Numbered from the stretch's first letter, positions 1-9,353 are shown. The stretch is DNA of 64,000 nt from Gemmatimonadota bacterium (GCA_003222115.1 QHUL01000051.1:62001-126000); one strand, 5' to 3'. Numbers and translations are program-made. Notes: generated by a model not told the origin, from the sequence alone.

Positions 1-449
1 CCCCGCACTGCCTGCGGGGGACGCCCGGGCAGAAGAAGATTCCCGAGACCGCGCTGCGCGATCCGCTCGTCATCGAGCCCGCGAGGACGGATTCCAAGGC
101 GCTCGGCGAGCGCGTGCGCGCCCACCGGGGCGACATCCTGTTCCACAAGCACCGCTTCGACGTGTTCACGAACGAGAACGTCATGACCGCGCTCGACGTG
201 ATCGACCCCGACGACATCGTGCTGTACGGCGTGGCGACCGACGTATGCGACAAGGCGGCGGTCGAGGGGCTGCTGGAGCGCCGGCCGCACACGCGCTTGT
301 TCGTCGTCACGGACGCCGTGAAGGGAATCGACAAGGACGTCTCCGAGCAGCTGCTGAAGGAGTGGGGCGAGGAGGGGGTGCGCCTCGTGAAGACGAAGGA
401 GGTCGTGGAGGAGGGGCTCGTCGAGGAGCTCGCGCGCGCGACCGCATGA
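1..449 (+). CDS. Isochorismatase-family cysteine hydrolase (5' end outside window)
   Basis: The reading frame is open from base 3, so the gene begins before the window; 148 residues are visible. The visible part starts HCLRGTPGQKKIPET, a typical pre-catalytic segment of isochorismatase-fold amidases such as nicotinamidase-like enzymes. It then shows the catalytic lysine region (FHKHRFDVF) and the nucleophile cysteine in GVATDVCDKAAVEGLL. The family Asp would lie upstream. Such enzymes cleave C-N bonds of small amides or vinyl ethers; the substrate cannot be read here. The stop overlaps the next start as ATGA, so it is probably co-translated with the aminotransferase and SerA that follow. A shorter in-frame Met exists at 114 but would omit family sequence. 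Confidence 0.85.
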   Translation, partial: PHCLRGTPGQKKIPETALRDPLVIEPARTDSKALGERVRAHRGDILFHKHRFDVFTNENVMTALDVIDPDDIVLYGVATDVCDKAAVEGLLERRPHTRLFVVTDAVKGIDKDVSEQLLKEWGEEGVRLVKTKEVVEEGLVEELARATA

Positions 450-1525
450 CCACGCCCGCGTTCGGGCGTTTTTTTCTCCCCGGTCCGACCGACGTCCACC
501 CCGAAGTGCTCGCCGCGATGCAGCGGCCGATGATCGGGCACCGATCGAGCGCGATGGCCGCGCTGCTCCAGGGCGTCGCCCCGCGACTCGCCGCCCTGTG
601 TCGCACGTCCCGCCCGGTCCTCGTGGGCACCACCTCGGCCACGGGCTTCATGGAGCTCGCGGTGCGGAACGGCATCCGCCGCCGCGCCCTCTCGCTCGTG
701 AACGGCGCCTTTAGCGAGCGCTTCGCCAACCTGGTGCGCGCCGCCGGAAAGGAGTGCGTCCGGCTCGACGTCCCGCTGGGCTGCGCCGTGGAGCCCGACA
801 GGCTGCGCGACGCGCTGCGCCGTACGCCGGTCGACGCCGTCACCGTCGTCCACTCCGAGACCTCCACCGGCGTGCTGCAAGACGTGCCCGCGCTCGCGGC
901 CGTGGCGCGCGAGTTCGACGATGTCCTCGTGCTCGTCGACGCGGTGACGTCGCTCGCCGGCTCGCCGGTGGAGCCCGATGCCTGGGGTCTCGACTTCACG
1001 TTCACGGGCTCGCAGAAGGCACTCGCCCTTCCGCCCGGGCTGGCGCTCGGCGTCGCGTCGCCGCGGATGCTCGAGCGCGCGAAGACCTTGCCCGATCGCG
1101 GACTCTACTTCGACCTCGTCGCCTTCGAGGAGGCGACCAGGAAATTCCAGCCGACCAACACGCCGGCGATCTCGCTGCTCTACGCGCTGGAGACCCAGCT
1201 CGGGCGCGTCGAGCGGGAGGGCGGGATCGAGGCACGCTGGCGACGCCACGATACGATGCGCCAGCGGGTGGAGGCGTGGAGCGAGGAGCGCGGCCTCGCC
1301 TTGCTCCCGGCCGAGGGCCGGCGCAGTTGGACCGTCTCCTGCCTCAAGCTGCGAGAGGGGCAGAGCGCCAAGGCGGTGGTGTCCGGGCTGCAGGAGGAAG
1401 GGTGGACGATCGGCTCCGGCTACGGCGCCCTCAAGGACTCGACCATCCGGATCGGCCACATGGGCGATCACACGCTGGGCGCCCTCGAGGAGCTGCTGGC
1501 CTTGGTCGGCGGCTTGCTGTCGTGA
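446..1525 (+). CDS. Class V aminotransferase (alanine-glyoxylate / serine-pyruvate type)
   Basis: A 359-residue cytosolic PLP enzyme. The start ATG overlaps the previous stop (ATGA), and the protein opens with FFLPGPTDVHPEVL, the normal N-terminus of this family, which decides the start over longer in-frame options. The PLP-binding lysine is seen in FTGSQKALALPPG (about Lys191), preceded by VLVDAVTSLAGSPVEPD, which supplies the cofactor-contacting Asp. Family members move amino groups between serine, alanine, glyoxylate, pyruvate or phosphohydroxypyruvate. Its stop overlaps the GTG start of serA. I infer it may supply the transamination step after SerA in serine synthesis, because no classical serC is visible, but a glyoxylate or serine catabolic role fits the family equally well. 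Confidence 0.88.
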   Translation: MTTPAFGRFFLPGPTDVHPEVLAAMQRPMIGHRSSAMAALLQGVAPRLAALCRTSRPVLVGTTSATGFMELAVRNGIRRRALSLVNGAFSERFANLVRAAGKECVRLDVPLGCAVEPDRLRDALRRTPVDAVTVVHSETSTGVLQDVPALAAVAREFDDVLVLVDAVTSLAGSPVEPDAWGLDFTFTGSQKALALPPGLALGVASPRMLERAKTLPDRGLYFDLVAFEEATRKFQPTNTPAISLLYALETQLGRVEREGGIEARWRRHDTMRQRVEAWSEERGLALLPAEGRRSWTVSCLKLREGQSAKAVVSGLQEEGWTIGSGYGALKDSTIRIGHMGDHTLGALEELLALVGGLLS

Positions 1526-3117
1526 CGTACCGCGTCGTGCTGGCCGATCGCGTGGCCGAGTCGGGGGTGCGGCTGCTCGCCGAGACGCCGGAGATCGAGG
1601 TCGTGAGCCTGGCGGGCAAGCCGCGCGACGAGCTCGAGCGGGCGCTGGCTGGGGCGCATGCGCTCGTCGTGCGGAGCGAGACCCACGTGACCGCGGATCT
1701 GTTGGCCCGCGCGCCGCGCCTCCAGGTGGTCGCGCGCGCGGGGACCGGGGTGGACACGATCGACGTCCACGCCGCCACCCGGCGCGGCATCGCGGTGATG
1801 AACGCGCCGGGTGCGAACACGGTGAGCGCGGCCGAGCATGCGATGGGGCTGCTGCTCGCGTTGGTGCGCCACATCCCCTGGGCGGCCGAGGCGATGCGGC
1901 GCGGCGAGTGGGACCGCAAGCGGTTCGAGGGGACGGAGCTCCGCGGCAAGACGATCGGCGTCGTCGGGCTGGGCCGGATCGGCGGGCACGTCGCGCAGGT
2001 CGCCCGCGCGTTCGGCATGCAGGTGATCGCGCACGACCCTTACTTGCCGCGCGAACGCGCCGCCGAGCTGCAGGTGAAGCTGCTCCCCCTGGAACAACTG
2101 CTGCGCCAGGCCGATGTGGTGACGCTCCACGTGGCCCACACCGAGCAGACTCACCATCTCATCAACGCCGAGCGCCTCAACCTGATGAAGCGGACCGCCG
2201 TGCTCATCAATACGGCCCGCGGGGAGCTTGTGGACGAGGCCGCGCTGGCGGAGGCGATCGTGCAGCAGCGCATCGCGGGCGCGGCGGTCGACGTGTTCGC
2301 GCGGGAGCCGCTCCCGGCCGACTCCCCGCTCCGCAAGCTCGACCGCGTGATCCTCACCCCCCATCTCGCGGCGTCCACCGCCGAAGCGCAGGAGCGGGTG
2401 AGCCTCGAGATCCTCACCGCCGTGCGTGACGCGCTGCTGACGGGCGACCTCTCCTTCGCGATCAACGTCCCCGGGATCTCGGGCGATCTGCTCCGCCGGC
2501 TCGGGCCGCTGCTCGACCTGGCGCGGCGCCTCGGGCGCCTGGGGCTCGCGCTGGTCGAGGGGCCGGTGCGCGCGATCGAGGTGGCCTACGGGGGCAAGGA
2601 TGAGGCCGCGCCGCGGCCCGTGCTGGTGGCGGCGGTCGAGGGCCTCCTCTCGGCCATGGGCGTGGAGCCGGTGAGCCTCGTCAACGCGCTGCTCATCGCC
2701 GAGGAGCGCGGCATTCAGCACGCCCGCAAGACGGGCGCTCCGGAGCCGGGGTTCGAAACGACCGTGGGGGTGATGCTCGAGACGGCCGGGGGTCGGACGC
2801 GGGTGCTGGGGGCGCTGGTGGGCAACAGCCACGGCCGCGTCATCGGCATCGACGACTATCACGTGGACGTCGCGCCCGAGGGGTGGATGCTCGTGATCAA
2901 GAACCGCGACGTCCCCGGCGTGATCGGCCACGTGGGGACGCTGCTGTCGCGCGCGGGGATCAACATCGGCAGCTACCACCAGGCGCGCCGCGCGCCGCCG
3001 GGGGGCGAGGCGATCGCGGCCGTGAGCGTGGATCAGGCGCTGACCAACGGGGTGCTCGAGGAGCTGCAGCGGGTACCGGACGTGCTGCAGGTGAGGCTGG
3101 CGTATTTGGGAGACTAA
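1522..3117 (+). CDS. serA: D-3-phosphoglycerate dehydrogenase, long form with ACT domain
   Basis: Oxidises 3-phosphoglycerate with NAD+ to phosphohydroxypyruvate, the first step of serine synthesis. At 531 residues it is the long type: catalytic and Rossmann domains ([12 protein letters not shown]), then an intervening domain from about 320, then an ACT domain at the C-terminus ([19 protein letters not shown]). Active-site signatures are visible: [26 protein letters not shown] and [16 protein letters not shown] with the catalytic His. The GTG start overlaps the upstream stop (GTGA), so it is the third gene of a coupled operon. The ACT domain suggests serine feedback. The stop overlaps by 4 bases the end of the convergent chemoreceptor gene. 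Confidence 0.95.
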   Translation: MTYRVVLADRVAESGVRLLAETPEIEVVSLAGKPRDELERALAGAHALVVRSETHVTADLLARAPRLQVVARAGTGVDTIDVHAATRRGIAVMNAPGANTVSAAEHAMGLLLALVRHIPWAAEAMRRGEWDRKRFEGTELRGKTIGVVGLGRIGGHVAQVARAFGMQVIAHDPYLPRERAAELQVKLLPLEQLLRQADVVTLHVAHTEQTHHLINAERLNLMKRTAVLINTARGELVDEAALAEAIVQQRIAGAAVDVFAREPLPADSPLRKLDRVILTPHLAASTAEAQERVSLEILTAVRDALLTGDLSFAINVPGISGDLLRRLGPLLDLARRLGRLGLALVEGPVRAIEVAYGGKDEAAPRPVLVAAVEGLLSAMGVEPVSLVNALLIAEERGIQHARKTGAPEPGFETTVGVMLETAGGRTRVLGALVGNSHGRVIGIDDYHVDVAPEGWMLVIKNRDVPGVIGHVGTLLSRAGINIGSYHQARRAPPGGEAIAAVSVDQALTNGVLEELQRVPDVLQVRLAYLGD

Positions 3118-4406
3118 TCCGCGGCCTGCTCGGTCCGCCGCTCTTCGTCCTTCAATAGCCGGAATGTCTTCACCGCCCCGGTGAGCTTGTCGGCCGCCTC
3201 CGCGAGCTGGTTCGCGGACGAGGCGATCTCCTCGGTGGACGCGGTCTGCTCCTCGCTCGACGCGGCGATCTGCTCGGCCGCCGCGAGCAGCGTCTCGGTG
3301 CCCTGCGCCACCGTGCCGAGGCGCGCGCTGATCTCCTCCACCAGCGCCCGCACCTCTTCCGCCGACTTCGCGATCTCGCGACTCCAGTGATCGTTCGCTT
3401 CCGCCTCCGTGGCCACCGTGGCGAGCCCCTGGGCCGCCGACTGGGCCGCGTCGCGGGCCGCGGTGCCACCACGGGCGAGGGCGAGCAGCCGGTCGCGCGT
3501 CGCCTGCACGCGCGTCACCACGCCGCGCACCGTGTCCGCCGTGTTGCCCGCCGCCGCCGCGGCGACCGAAGCCAGTTTCCGCACCTCGTCCGCCACCACC
3601 GCGAAGCCACGCCCCTGCGGCCCGGCGCGCGCCGCCTCGATCGCCGCGTTCAGCGCCAGCATGTTGGTCTGCGTCGCGACGGCCTTCGCCTGCGCCACGA
3701 ACTTCTGGATCTCCGCGGAGGCCTGCGCCAGCGCGACCGCTTCCTGCGCGCCCGTCTCGACCTCCAGGGCGAGCTTGGAGAGCTGCGCCGTGCTCTCGTC
3801 GAGCGTCTCCTTATGGCGGCGCGCCAGCGTGGCCAGGCTGCTGTTGCGGCGCACCGAGTCCTCCGCTCCGGCGGCGAGGATCGTCACGATCTGGAGGATG
3901 CGCCCGGCGTCGTCCGCCGCGGCGCGGACGAGCTGCGCCTGCTCCGCCGCGCGCTTCGTGAGGTCCTGGCACGTCGCGGCCATCTCCTCCGTCGAGGCGC
4001 TCATCTGCTCGGTGGACGCGGAGATCTGCGCTGCCATCGCCGCCGCTTCGTCTGCCGCGGTGCGGATCGCGCCGACCAGCCGGCGCAACGCCACGACCAT
4101 GGAGTGGACCGACGACAGGAGGTCGCCCATTGCCGCGGTCTCGGTGTGCTGGGTCACGACCGTGACCGAGAGGTCGCCGCCCGCGACGCGGCTCGCGATG
4201 AGACCCGCGGCCCTGACGGGCTCGGCCAGACGGCGGTCGACCCACCCGCCCAATCCCCACAACGCGGCTGCGAGCGCGAGTGCGCCCGCGGCGCTGACCC
4301 AGCCCGGCGGGCCCCCGACGATCCACGCGCCGGCGTAGCCCAGCACGGCGGCGGCGAGGCCGGCCAGGAGGAAACTCCATCGCAGTTCGAGGGACCGAGT
4401 GGCCAT
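3114..4406 (-). CDS. Methyl-accepting chemotaxis-like protein without periplasmic sensor domain
   Basis: 430 residues. Two hydrophobic segments lie at about residues 12-30 and 36-53 with only a few residues between them, so there is no extracytoplasmic ligand domain. A HAMP-like stretch follows ([20 protein letters not shown]). The rest is a long Ala/Glu/Gln-rich coiled coil with the conserved signalling tip [17 protein letters not shown] followed by [13 protein letters not shown]. That tip binds CheA/CheW in known receptors. No che genes are nearby, so the partner is elsewhere or the protein acts in another chemosensory pathway. Repeated S-T-E-E/Q motifs at both ends of the coil resemble adaptation regions. 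It probably senses membrane or cytoplasmic state. Confidence 0.85.
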   Translation of the reverse strand: MATRSLELRWSFLLAGLAAAVLGYAGAWIVGGPPGWVSAAGALALAAALWGLGGWVDRRLAEPVRAAGLIASRVAGGDLSVTVVTQHTETAAMGDLLSSVHSMVVALRRLVGAIRTAADEAAAMAAQISASTEQMSASTEEMAATCQDLTKRAAEQAQLVRAAADDAGRILQIVTILAAGAEDSVRRNSSLATLARRHKETLDESTAQLSKLALEVETGAQEAVALAQASAEIQKFVAQAKAVATQTNMLALNAAIEAARAGPQGRGFAVVADEVRKLASVAAAAAGNTADTVRGVVTRVQATRDRLLALARGGTAARDAAQSAAQGLATVATEAEANDHWSREIAKSAEEVRALVEEISARLGTVAQGTETLLAAAEQIAASSEEQTASTEEIASSANQLAEAADKLTGAVKTFRLLKDEERRTEQAAD

Positions 4407-4475
4407 GAGCGGAGCGGACGCGCTAAGCTAGGGCGGGTTTCACGGCGGGGCAAGTCCGCTTAATTTCAGGCACTT

Positions 4476-6884
4476 ATGAAGAGCGCCCCGACGTACGAGC
4501 CCGCGACGGTGGAAGCCAAGTGGCAGCGCTTGTGGGAAGAGCGCCACGTCAACGAGCCCGACGTCGACCGGCCGCGGCGGCCGTTCTACAACCTCATGAT
4601 GTTCCCCTACCCGTCCGCCGAAGGGCTGCACGTCGGCAACATGTTCGCGTTCACCGGCGCCGACATCTACGGGCGCTTCAAGCGGCTCGCGGGTTACGAC
4701 GTGTTCGAGCCGATCGGGTTCGACGCCTTCGGCATCCATTCCGAGAACTACGCGCTCTCCATCGGCGCCCATCCGGCGAAGCTGATTCCCCAGAACATCA
4801 CGACCTTCCGCCGGCAGCTGCGGCGCTTCGGGGGCATGTTCGACTGGCGTCACGAGCTCTCGACCACGGATCCCCGGTACTACAAGTGGACGCAGTGGCT
4901 CTTCCTGCAGTTCTTCAAGGCGGGCCTGGCGTTCCGCAAGCGGGCCGCGGTCAACTGGTGTCCGGCGTGCAAGACGGTGCTGGCGAACGAGCAGGTCATC
5001 AACGGCTACTGCGAACGGCACCCCGATGTCCGGGTCGAGCAACGGTTTCTCGAGCAGTGGTTCTTCGCCATCACCCGGTACGCCGAGCGGCTGCTGCGAA
5101 ACCTAGACGCGCTCGACTGGTCCGAGAGCACCGCCGCCATGCAGCGCAACTGGATCGGCCGGAGCGAGGGCGCGGAGCTCGTCTTCGAGACCCCGGGCGG
5201 GGAGGCGATCACCGCCTTCACGACGCGGCCCGACACCGTGTTCGGTGCCACCTACATGGTGCTCGCTCCCGAGCACCCGCTCGTGGACGCGCTCACGGCG
5301 GACGAGCAGCGGCCGGTCGTCAACGCCTACCGGCGCGCGGTGCAGGCGAAGGACATCGTGTCCCGGAAGGTGGGCGAGAAGACGAAGACCGGCGTGTTCC
5401 TCGGCTCGTACGCCCGCAACCCCGCCACCGGTGAAGCGATCCCCATCTGGATCGCCGACTACGTGCTGATGGAGTACGGCACCGGCGCCATCATGGCCGT
5501 CCCGTCGCACGACGAGCGCGACTTCGAGTTCGCGCAGCAGTTCAAGCTCCCGATCGTCCAGGTGGTGCGACTCGAGGGCCAGGGCCTCCCCATCGTGTCG
5601 GAGGAGGGAGTGTTGATGAACTCGGGGCAGTCCAACGGGCTCAGCTGCCGCGACGGCGCCCAGCGCATCGTCCAGTGGCTCGCGGCGAAGGGGCTCGGCA
5701 GGGCGCAGGTCCAGTACCGCCTGCACGACTGGTGCATCTCCCGCCAGCGCTACTGGGGCCCGCCGATCCCCATCATCCACTGCGACCGCTGCGGCCCGGT
5801 GGGAGTGCCTGAGAAGGACCTCCCCGTCGAGCTCCCGTTCATCGAGGACTTCCGCCCCGACGACACCGGGGTGAGCCCGCTGGCGCGCCACCGGGAGTGG
5901 TACTTCGTGAAGTGCCCGCAGTGCGGCGCCCTGGGGCGCCGCGAGACAGACGTGTCGGACACGTTTCTCGATTCCGCATGGTACTTCCTGCGCTATCCGT
6001 CCACCGAGTTCGACGACCGGCCGTGGGACCCGCAGCGTACGAAGACGTGGCTGCCCGTGACCAGCTACATCGGTGGCAACGAGCACGCCGTGCTCCACCT
6101 CCTCTACTCCCGCTTCGTGACGATGGCCCTGCGGGAGCTCGGGCACCTGCACTTCGAGGAGCCGTTCCCGAAGCTGCGGGCCCACGGCCTGATCATCAAG
6201 GACGGCGCCAAGATGTCCAAGTCGCGCGGCAACGTGGTGATCCCCGATGCCTACATCCAGAAGTGGGGCGCCGACACCGTCCGCATGTACCTCATGTTCC
6301 TCGGCCCGTTCCAGGAAGGGGGGGACTTCCGGGACGAGGGGATCACCGGCATCCGCCGCTTCCTCGACAAGGTGTGGGCGCTTGCCCACGAGGCGGCGGT
6401 CGCCAAGGCGCGGCCGCTCCCGCCGGCCGTCGAGCGGAAGCTGCACCAGACCATCAAGAAGGTCACGGCAGACACGGAGAGCTTGAACTACAACACCGCG
6501 ATCGCCGCGATGATGGAGTACGTGAATGAAGTGCGGAGTGCCGAGTGTGGAGTGCGGAGTGCGATGGAGCCGTTGTTGGTCCTCTTGGCGCCCTACGCGC
6601 CGCATCTCGCCGAGGAGCTCTGGTCCGCGTTGGGCCACGACGCGACGATCTTCACGGCGCCATGGCCGGGCTACGACGACCGCATCGCGGCGGGCGGCGA
6701 CGTGGAGATCGCGGTGCAGGTGAACGGCAAGCTCCGGGGTCTGATCAACGTGCCGCGCGGCACCACCCAGGACGACGTCGTCAAGCGGGCGCTCGCGGAC
6801 GCGGGCATCCGCAAGTTCGTGGACGGGAAGCCGATCCGGAAGACGGTCTACGTGCAGGATCGGTTGCTGAACCTCGTCGTCTGA
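4476..6884 (+). CDS. leuS: Leucyl-tRNA synthetase
   Basis: Class I synthetase of 802 residues that charges tRNA-Leu. Visible features are the HIGH-type motif HVGN near residue 50, a CXXC zinc-like segment (NWCPACKTVL), the CP1 editing domain beginning near TTRPDTVFGATYMVLAPEH (about 249), DWCISRQRYWGPPIP, and KMSKS near 579-583. The C-terminal region ends with the LeuS-specific YVQDRLLNLVV tail. Odd feature: residues about 686-697 are encoded by a tandem 7-base repeat (see 6531-6563) placed between helices of the anticodon-binding domain. A TAATTT box lies 9 bases before the ATG and no good ribosome-binding site is seen. Confidence 0.97.
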   Translation: MKSAPTYEPATVEAKWQRLWEERHVNEPDVDRPRRPFYNLMMFPYPSAEGLHVGNMFAFTGADIYGRFKRLAGYDVFEPIGFDAFGIHSENYALSIGAHPAKLIPQNITTFRRQLRRFGGMFDWRHELSTTDPRYYKWTQWLFLQFFKAGLAFRKRAAVNWCPACKTVLANEQVINGYCERHPDVRVEQRFLEQWFFAITRYAERLLRNLDALDWSESTAAMQRNWIGRSEGAELVFETPGGEAITAFTTRPDTVFGATYMVLAPEHPLVDALTADEQRPVVNAYRRAVQAKDIVSRKVGEKTKTGVFLGSYARNPATGEAIPIWIADYVLMEYGTGAIMAVPSHDERDFEFAQQFKLPIVQVVRLEGQGLPIVSEEGVLMNSGQSNGLSCRDGAQRIVQWLAAKGLGRAQVQYRLHDWCISRQRYWGPPIPIIHCDRCGPVGVPEKDLPVELPFIEDFRPDDTGVSPLARHREWYFVKCPQCGALGRRETDVSDTFLDSAWYFLRYPSTEFDDRPWDPQRTKTWLPVTSYIGGNEHAVLHLLYSRFVTMALRELGHLHFEEPFPKLRAHGLIIKDGAKMSKSRGNVVIPDAYIQKWGADTVRMYLMFLGPFQEGGDFRDEGITGIRRFLDKVWALAHEAAVAKARPLPPAVERKLHQTIKKVTADTESLNYNTAIAAMMEYVNEVRSAECGVRSAMEPLLVLLAPYAPHLAEELWSALGHDATIFTAPWPGYDDRIAAGGDVEIAVQVNGKLRGLINVPRGTTQDDVVKRALADAGIRKFVDGKPIRKTVYVQDRLLNLVV
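6531..6563 (+). repeat. Tandem 7-base repeat inside leuS
   Basis: The units read gtgcgga, gtgccga, gtgtgga, gtgcgga and gtgcga, in strict 7-base register with one- or two-base variation. They are translated in frame as VRSAECGVRSA between two anticodon-domain helices, where other LeuS proteins have a variable loop. Only one arm is seen here, unlike the inverted pairs elsewhere in the window. Confidence 0.85.
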
Positions 6885-6898
6885 ACTCCGCTCCCGTC

Positions 6899-8020
6899 TT
6901 AGAAGATTCGCGCGACGAGGTCTCCGACGAAGTACCCGACGGCTGCGACGCCCAGCCCCACGACAAACATGTCGATCCCGCTGCGGATCACGCCGCGACC
7001 GGTGAAGAAGCTGCGCGCGGCCCCGACCACGAAGTGCGAGAGCATCGCGACGCTAAACGCGGTCCACGCAGCCGTGCGTCCGCTGAGCGCCAAAAAGGGC
7101 GCTACGGGAATGAATGCTCCGACGGCCGTGGCCGCTCCGGTGAGCCAACCTTCCTTGAACGGAGTGGCGTGGGCTTCGCCAATCTTCAGCTCCTCGCGTA
7201 CCTGCTCCTCGAGCGCGCGCTGCGAGTCGCGCATCACGTCGGCCGCCATCTGCCGCGCGATACCGGCCTCGACCCCCTTGGTCTGGTACACGAGGGCCAG
7301 CTCTTCCTCCTCCACTTCCGGCATCAGCCGGATCTCCTCCTTCTCCATCGCGATCTCGTGCGCGTACACCTCCTGCTCGCTCTTCGCGGCGAGGTAGCCC
7401 GAGGCCCCCATGGAGAGCGCGTCCGCGATCATGCCGGCGAGGCCCGAGACCAGCACGATGTGCGGCGCCACTGCCGCGCCGAGCACGCCGGCCACCAGCC
7501 CGAAGTTGGCCGTGAGGCCGTCGTTGAAGCCGTACACCACGTTGCGCAGGAAGCCCCCCGAGCCGGTCCGGTGCCAGGGCTCGCTCGCCCGGCCGGCGAG
7601 CTTCGCCAGCGTCTCGGCGTGCGCGGCGGATTCCTTGGCGAGGGTGAGCGACACGCTGCGGGCGTCGTCGGTACTCGCCTGCCGGTGCAGGTCCATGTAG
7701 CCCTTCACCTCACGCCCCTCCTCCCGCAGCAGCAGGGGCAGCAGGTAGCGGGGGCCGAAGCGGCGCCCGAGCCACGCCATGAAGCGCGCGTTGAGCGAGG
7801 GCTGGGCGGCGTCGGACGGCACGGGGTGCCCGTGCTCGCCCAGCAGCTTGGCCCACATCTCGGTGTGGCGACGCTCGATGGCCTGGAGCTTCAGGAACAC
7901 GTCGTGATTGGCCTGCCGCCGCTCCACACCCGCGAGCACGCCGTAGAGGTAGGCGGCGTCGGATTCGTCTCGCCAGTGATGCAGCCAGGCGTGGAGCGTT
8001 TTCTTGTCGAGCGTCGTCAT
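6899..8020 (-). CDS. Ferritin-like / VIT1 (CCC1) family fusion, putative iron or manganese transporter
   Basis: 373 residues in two parts. The N-terminal ~150 residues are ferritin/rubrerythrin-like helices with carboxylate and histidine pairs (WRDESDAAYLYGVLAGVE, AIERRHTEMWAKLLGEHG). The C-terminal part is a VIT1/CCC1 domain with several membrane helices and the family signature VYGFNDGLTANFGLVAGVLG. Known VIT1-family proteins move Fe2+ or Mn2+ across membranes; the ferritin-like cytosolic domain probably captures or oxidises metal. The start chosen is MTTLDKK, since the upstream in-frame region is repeat and spacer. A TATCTT box ends 8 bases before this ATG. The gene converges on leuS with a 14-base gap. 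Confidence 0.88.
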   Translation of the reverse strand: MTTLDKKTLHAWLHHWRDESDAAYLYGVLAGVERRQANHDVFLKLQAIERRHTEMWAKLLGEHGHPVPSDAAQPSLNARFMAWLGRRFGPRYLLPLLLREEGREVKGYMDLHRQASTDDARSVSLTLAKESAAHAETLAKLAGRASEPWHRTGSGGFLRNVVYGFNDGLTANFGLVAGVLGAAVAPHIVLVSGLAGMIADALSMGASGYLAAKSEQEVYAHEIAMEKEEIRLMPEVEEEELALVYQTKGVEAGIARQMAADVMRDSQRALEEQVREELKIGEAHATPFKEGWLTGAATAVGAFIPVAPFLALSGRTAAWTAFSVAMLSHFVVGAARSFFTGRGVIRSGIDMFVVGLGVAAVGYFVGDLVARIF

Positions 8021-8028
8021 GGGTCTCA

Positions 8029-8034
8029 AAGATA
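8029..8034 (-). promoter_or_regulatory. Putative -10 box (TATCTT) for the VIT1-type gene
   Basis: Read on the minus strand, TATCTT is followed by 8 bases and then the ATG at 8020. No ribosome-binding site fits in the gap, so the transcript would be leaderless or nearly so. One of several similar arrangements in this window. Confidence 0.4.
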
Positions 8035-8075
8035 TCGGGCTACGGGTCAACTTCCTAGTCGGCAAGCACTTAACT

Positions 8076-8152
8076 GCGTGGGGAGTGGTACCGACGGCGC
8101 GCGGCTGAATCTCGGTACTCCACCGTCGCGTACCACTCCCCACTCCCCACGC
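8076..8152. repeat. Intergenic inverted repeat with 7-base units (copy 1)
   Basis: The left arm at 8076-8091 reads gcgtggggagtggtac. The right arm at 8130-8152 is its complement plus one extra 7-base unit (tccccac). Inside them a second pair, cgacgg/ccgtcg, continues the stem. The right arm is identical over 22 bases to that of the copy at 23801-23882, and the 38-base centre has the same length there. It lies in the 190-base gap between the VIT1-type gene and the ECF sigma gene, which holds no gene. Confidence 0.9.
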
Positions 8153-8197
8153 CCTTTGTTTTCTCGCGGCGCGACGCTTCCGCCGCGCACCGCATCA

Positions 8198-8203
8198 TAG
8201 CAT
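8198..8203 (+). promoter_or_regulatory. Putative -10 box (TAGCAT) for the ECF sigma gene
   Basis: TAGCAT is followed by exactly 7 bases (tcaggag) and the ATG at 8211. The aggag touches the start codon directly, too close to act as a ribosome-binding site, which favours leaderless transcription. Confidence 0.4.
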
Positions 8204-8210
8204 TCAGGAG

Positions 8211-8753
8211 ATGACCATCTCGCTCGCCGTCCCCGACATCCTCGTGGCCCGGGCCCGAGCCGGCGATCTGGAGGCGCTCGAGGCACTGTATCGAGCCTTC
8301 GAGACGCCCGTCTACAACCTCGCCCGGCGGATGCTGCGCCATCCCGAAGAGGCCGAGGACGTGCTCCAGGAGACGTTCCTCGAAGTGGTGAAGAGCATCC
8401 GATCGTACCGCGGGGAAGGGCCGTTGTGGGCGTGGATTCGCAAGATCGCGGCCTCCAAGGCGCTGATGCGCATCCGGCGCGAGCAGCTGCGGGGGGTGGA
8501 GCTGCTGGACGAGGAGACGGCGCCGGGGAGCCCGGTGCACAAGAGCCTCCCGGCGCGGATCGATCTCGAGCGGGCGCTGGAGCGGCTGACCGAGACGTCG
8601 CGATCGGTCGTCTGGCTGCACGACGTCGAGGGCTACACCCACGAGGAGATCGCCGAGCTGATGGGCAAGACCGTAAGCTTTTCCAAGTCGCAGTTGGCGC
8701 GCGCGCACGCGCGGCTGCGGCGCATGCTGGAGACAGAAGGAGCGGCACCGTGA
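8211..8753 (+). CDS. ECF-type RNA polymerase sigma factor
   Basis: 180 residues. Region 2 is visible at about residues 20-90 (EALYRAFETPVYNLARRML, DVLQETFLEVVKSI, PLWAWIRKIAASKAL) and region 4 at about 120-175 (RSVVWLHDVEGYTHEEIAEL with a helix-turn-helix). It should direct polymerase to promoters of a stress or envelope regulon. Its stop shares one base with the start of a zinc-finger anti-sigma gene and a PDZ protein follows, the usual order of a sigma/anti-sigma operon. The ECF subgroup was not assigned. The start ATG is directly preceded by aggag and by a TAGCAT box. Confidence 0.93.
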   Translation: MTISLAVPDILVARARAGDLEALEALYRAFETPVYNLARRMLRHPEEAEDVLQETFLEVVKSIRSYRGEGPLWAWIRKIAASKALMRIRREQLRGVELLDEETAPGSPVHKSLPARIDLERALERLTETSRSVVWLHDVEGYTHEEIAELMGKTVSFSKSQLARAHARLRRMLETEGAAP

Positions 8754-9334
8754 TGCACTGCACGATGGACGATCTGCTCGCGCTGCGAGCCAACGAAGGC
8801 TCGGCGTGGGCGCGCCGGCACCTGGATGAGTGCCCGGCGTGCCAGACGGAGCTGGAGGCGCTGTACCAGCGCGTCGCCCGGCTCAAGGCGCTGCCGCCGC
8901 TCGGGCCGGCACGCGACCGCTGGCCCGCGATCCGCGACGCGATCGTCGCCGAGCGGCGGCGCCGCGTGCGGCGCTGGAGTGGCGTCGGACTCGCGGCCGC
9001 TGCGGCGGTCGCCGGGCTGATCGTGCTCGCGCCGTTCCGGCCGCGGCAGGTCGACGCTGCCGAGCTGGCGCGGGCGAAGCAGCAGTCGGCGACCTTGGAG
9101 GAAGAGCTCCAGCGCTACGATCCCACGGGACGCGTGATGAGCGGTCGGTCGGCCGCCCTGGTGGCCGAGCTGGAAGACCGCATTGCCGTCATCGACGGCG
9201 AGCTCGCCCGGGTGGGCGGGTCGGAGGCGCAGCTGCGCCACGACGAGCTCGTCAAACTCTGGCAGGATCGGGTGACGCTGATGCAGCAACTGGTCGACGC
9301 GCACGTCACCCGCGTCTCCTATGTTGGGCTGTGA
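8753..9334 (+). CDS. Zinc-finger anti-sigma factor, single-pass membrane protein
   Basis: 193 residues. The N-terminus has the anti-sigma zinc motif HxxxCxxC (RRHLDECPACQTEL). One membrane helix follows (VGLAAAAAVAGLIVLAPF, near residues 78-95), then a periplasmic part rich in charged heptads (ELARAKQQSATLEEELQRY and ELEDRIAVIDGELARVGG), probably a coiled coil. By family knowledge the cytoplasmic part sequesters the upstream sigma factor. The ATG at 8753 overlaps the sigma stop by one base; an in-frame GTG at 8750 is an alternative. The downstream PDZ protein may take part in signal-dependent release. Confidence 0.85.
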   Translation: MHCTMDDLLALRANEGSAWARRHLDECPACQTELEALYQRVARLKALPPLGPARDRWPAIRDAIVAERRRRVRRWSGVGLAAAAAVAGLIVLAPFRPRQVDAAELARAKQQSATLEEELQRYDPTGRVMSGRSAALVAELEDRIAVIDGELARVGGSEAQLRHDELVKLWQDRVTLMQQLVDAHVTRVSYVGL

Positions 9335-9353
9335 GGCCCGGAGGAATCCGTTC

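Noticed and set aside
2741-2760. ggttcgaaa stretch resembling a tRNA T-arm
   Set aside because: It lies inside serA in a conserved reading frame, and no acceptor or anticodon stem can be drawn around it.
8204-8210. tcaggag before the ECF sigma start as a ribosome-binding site
   Set aside because: The purine run touches the ATG with no spacing, so it cannot pair with 16S rRNA while the start sits in the P site; a -10 box explains the region better.
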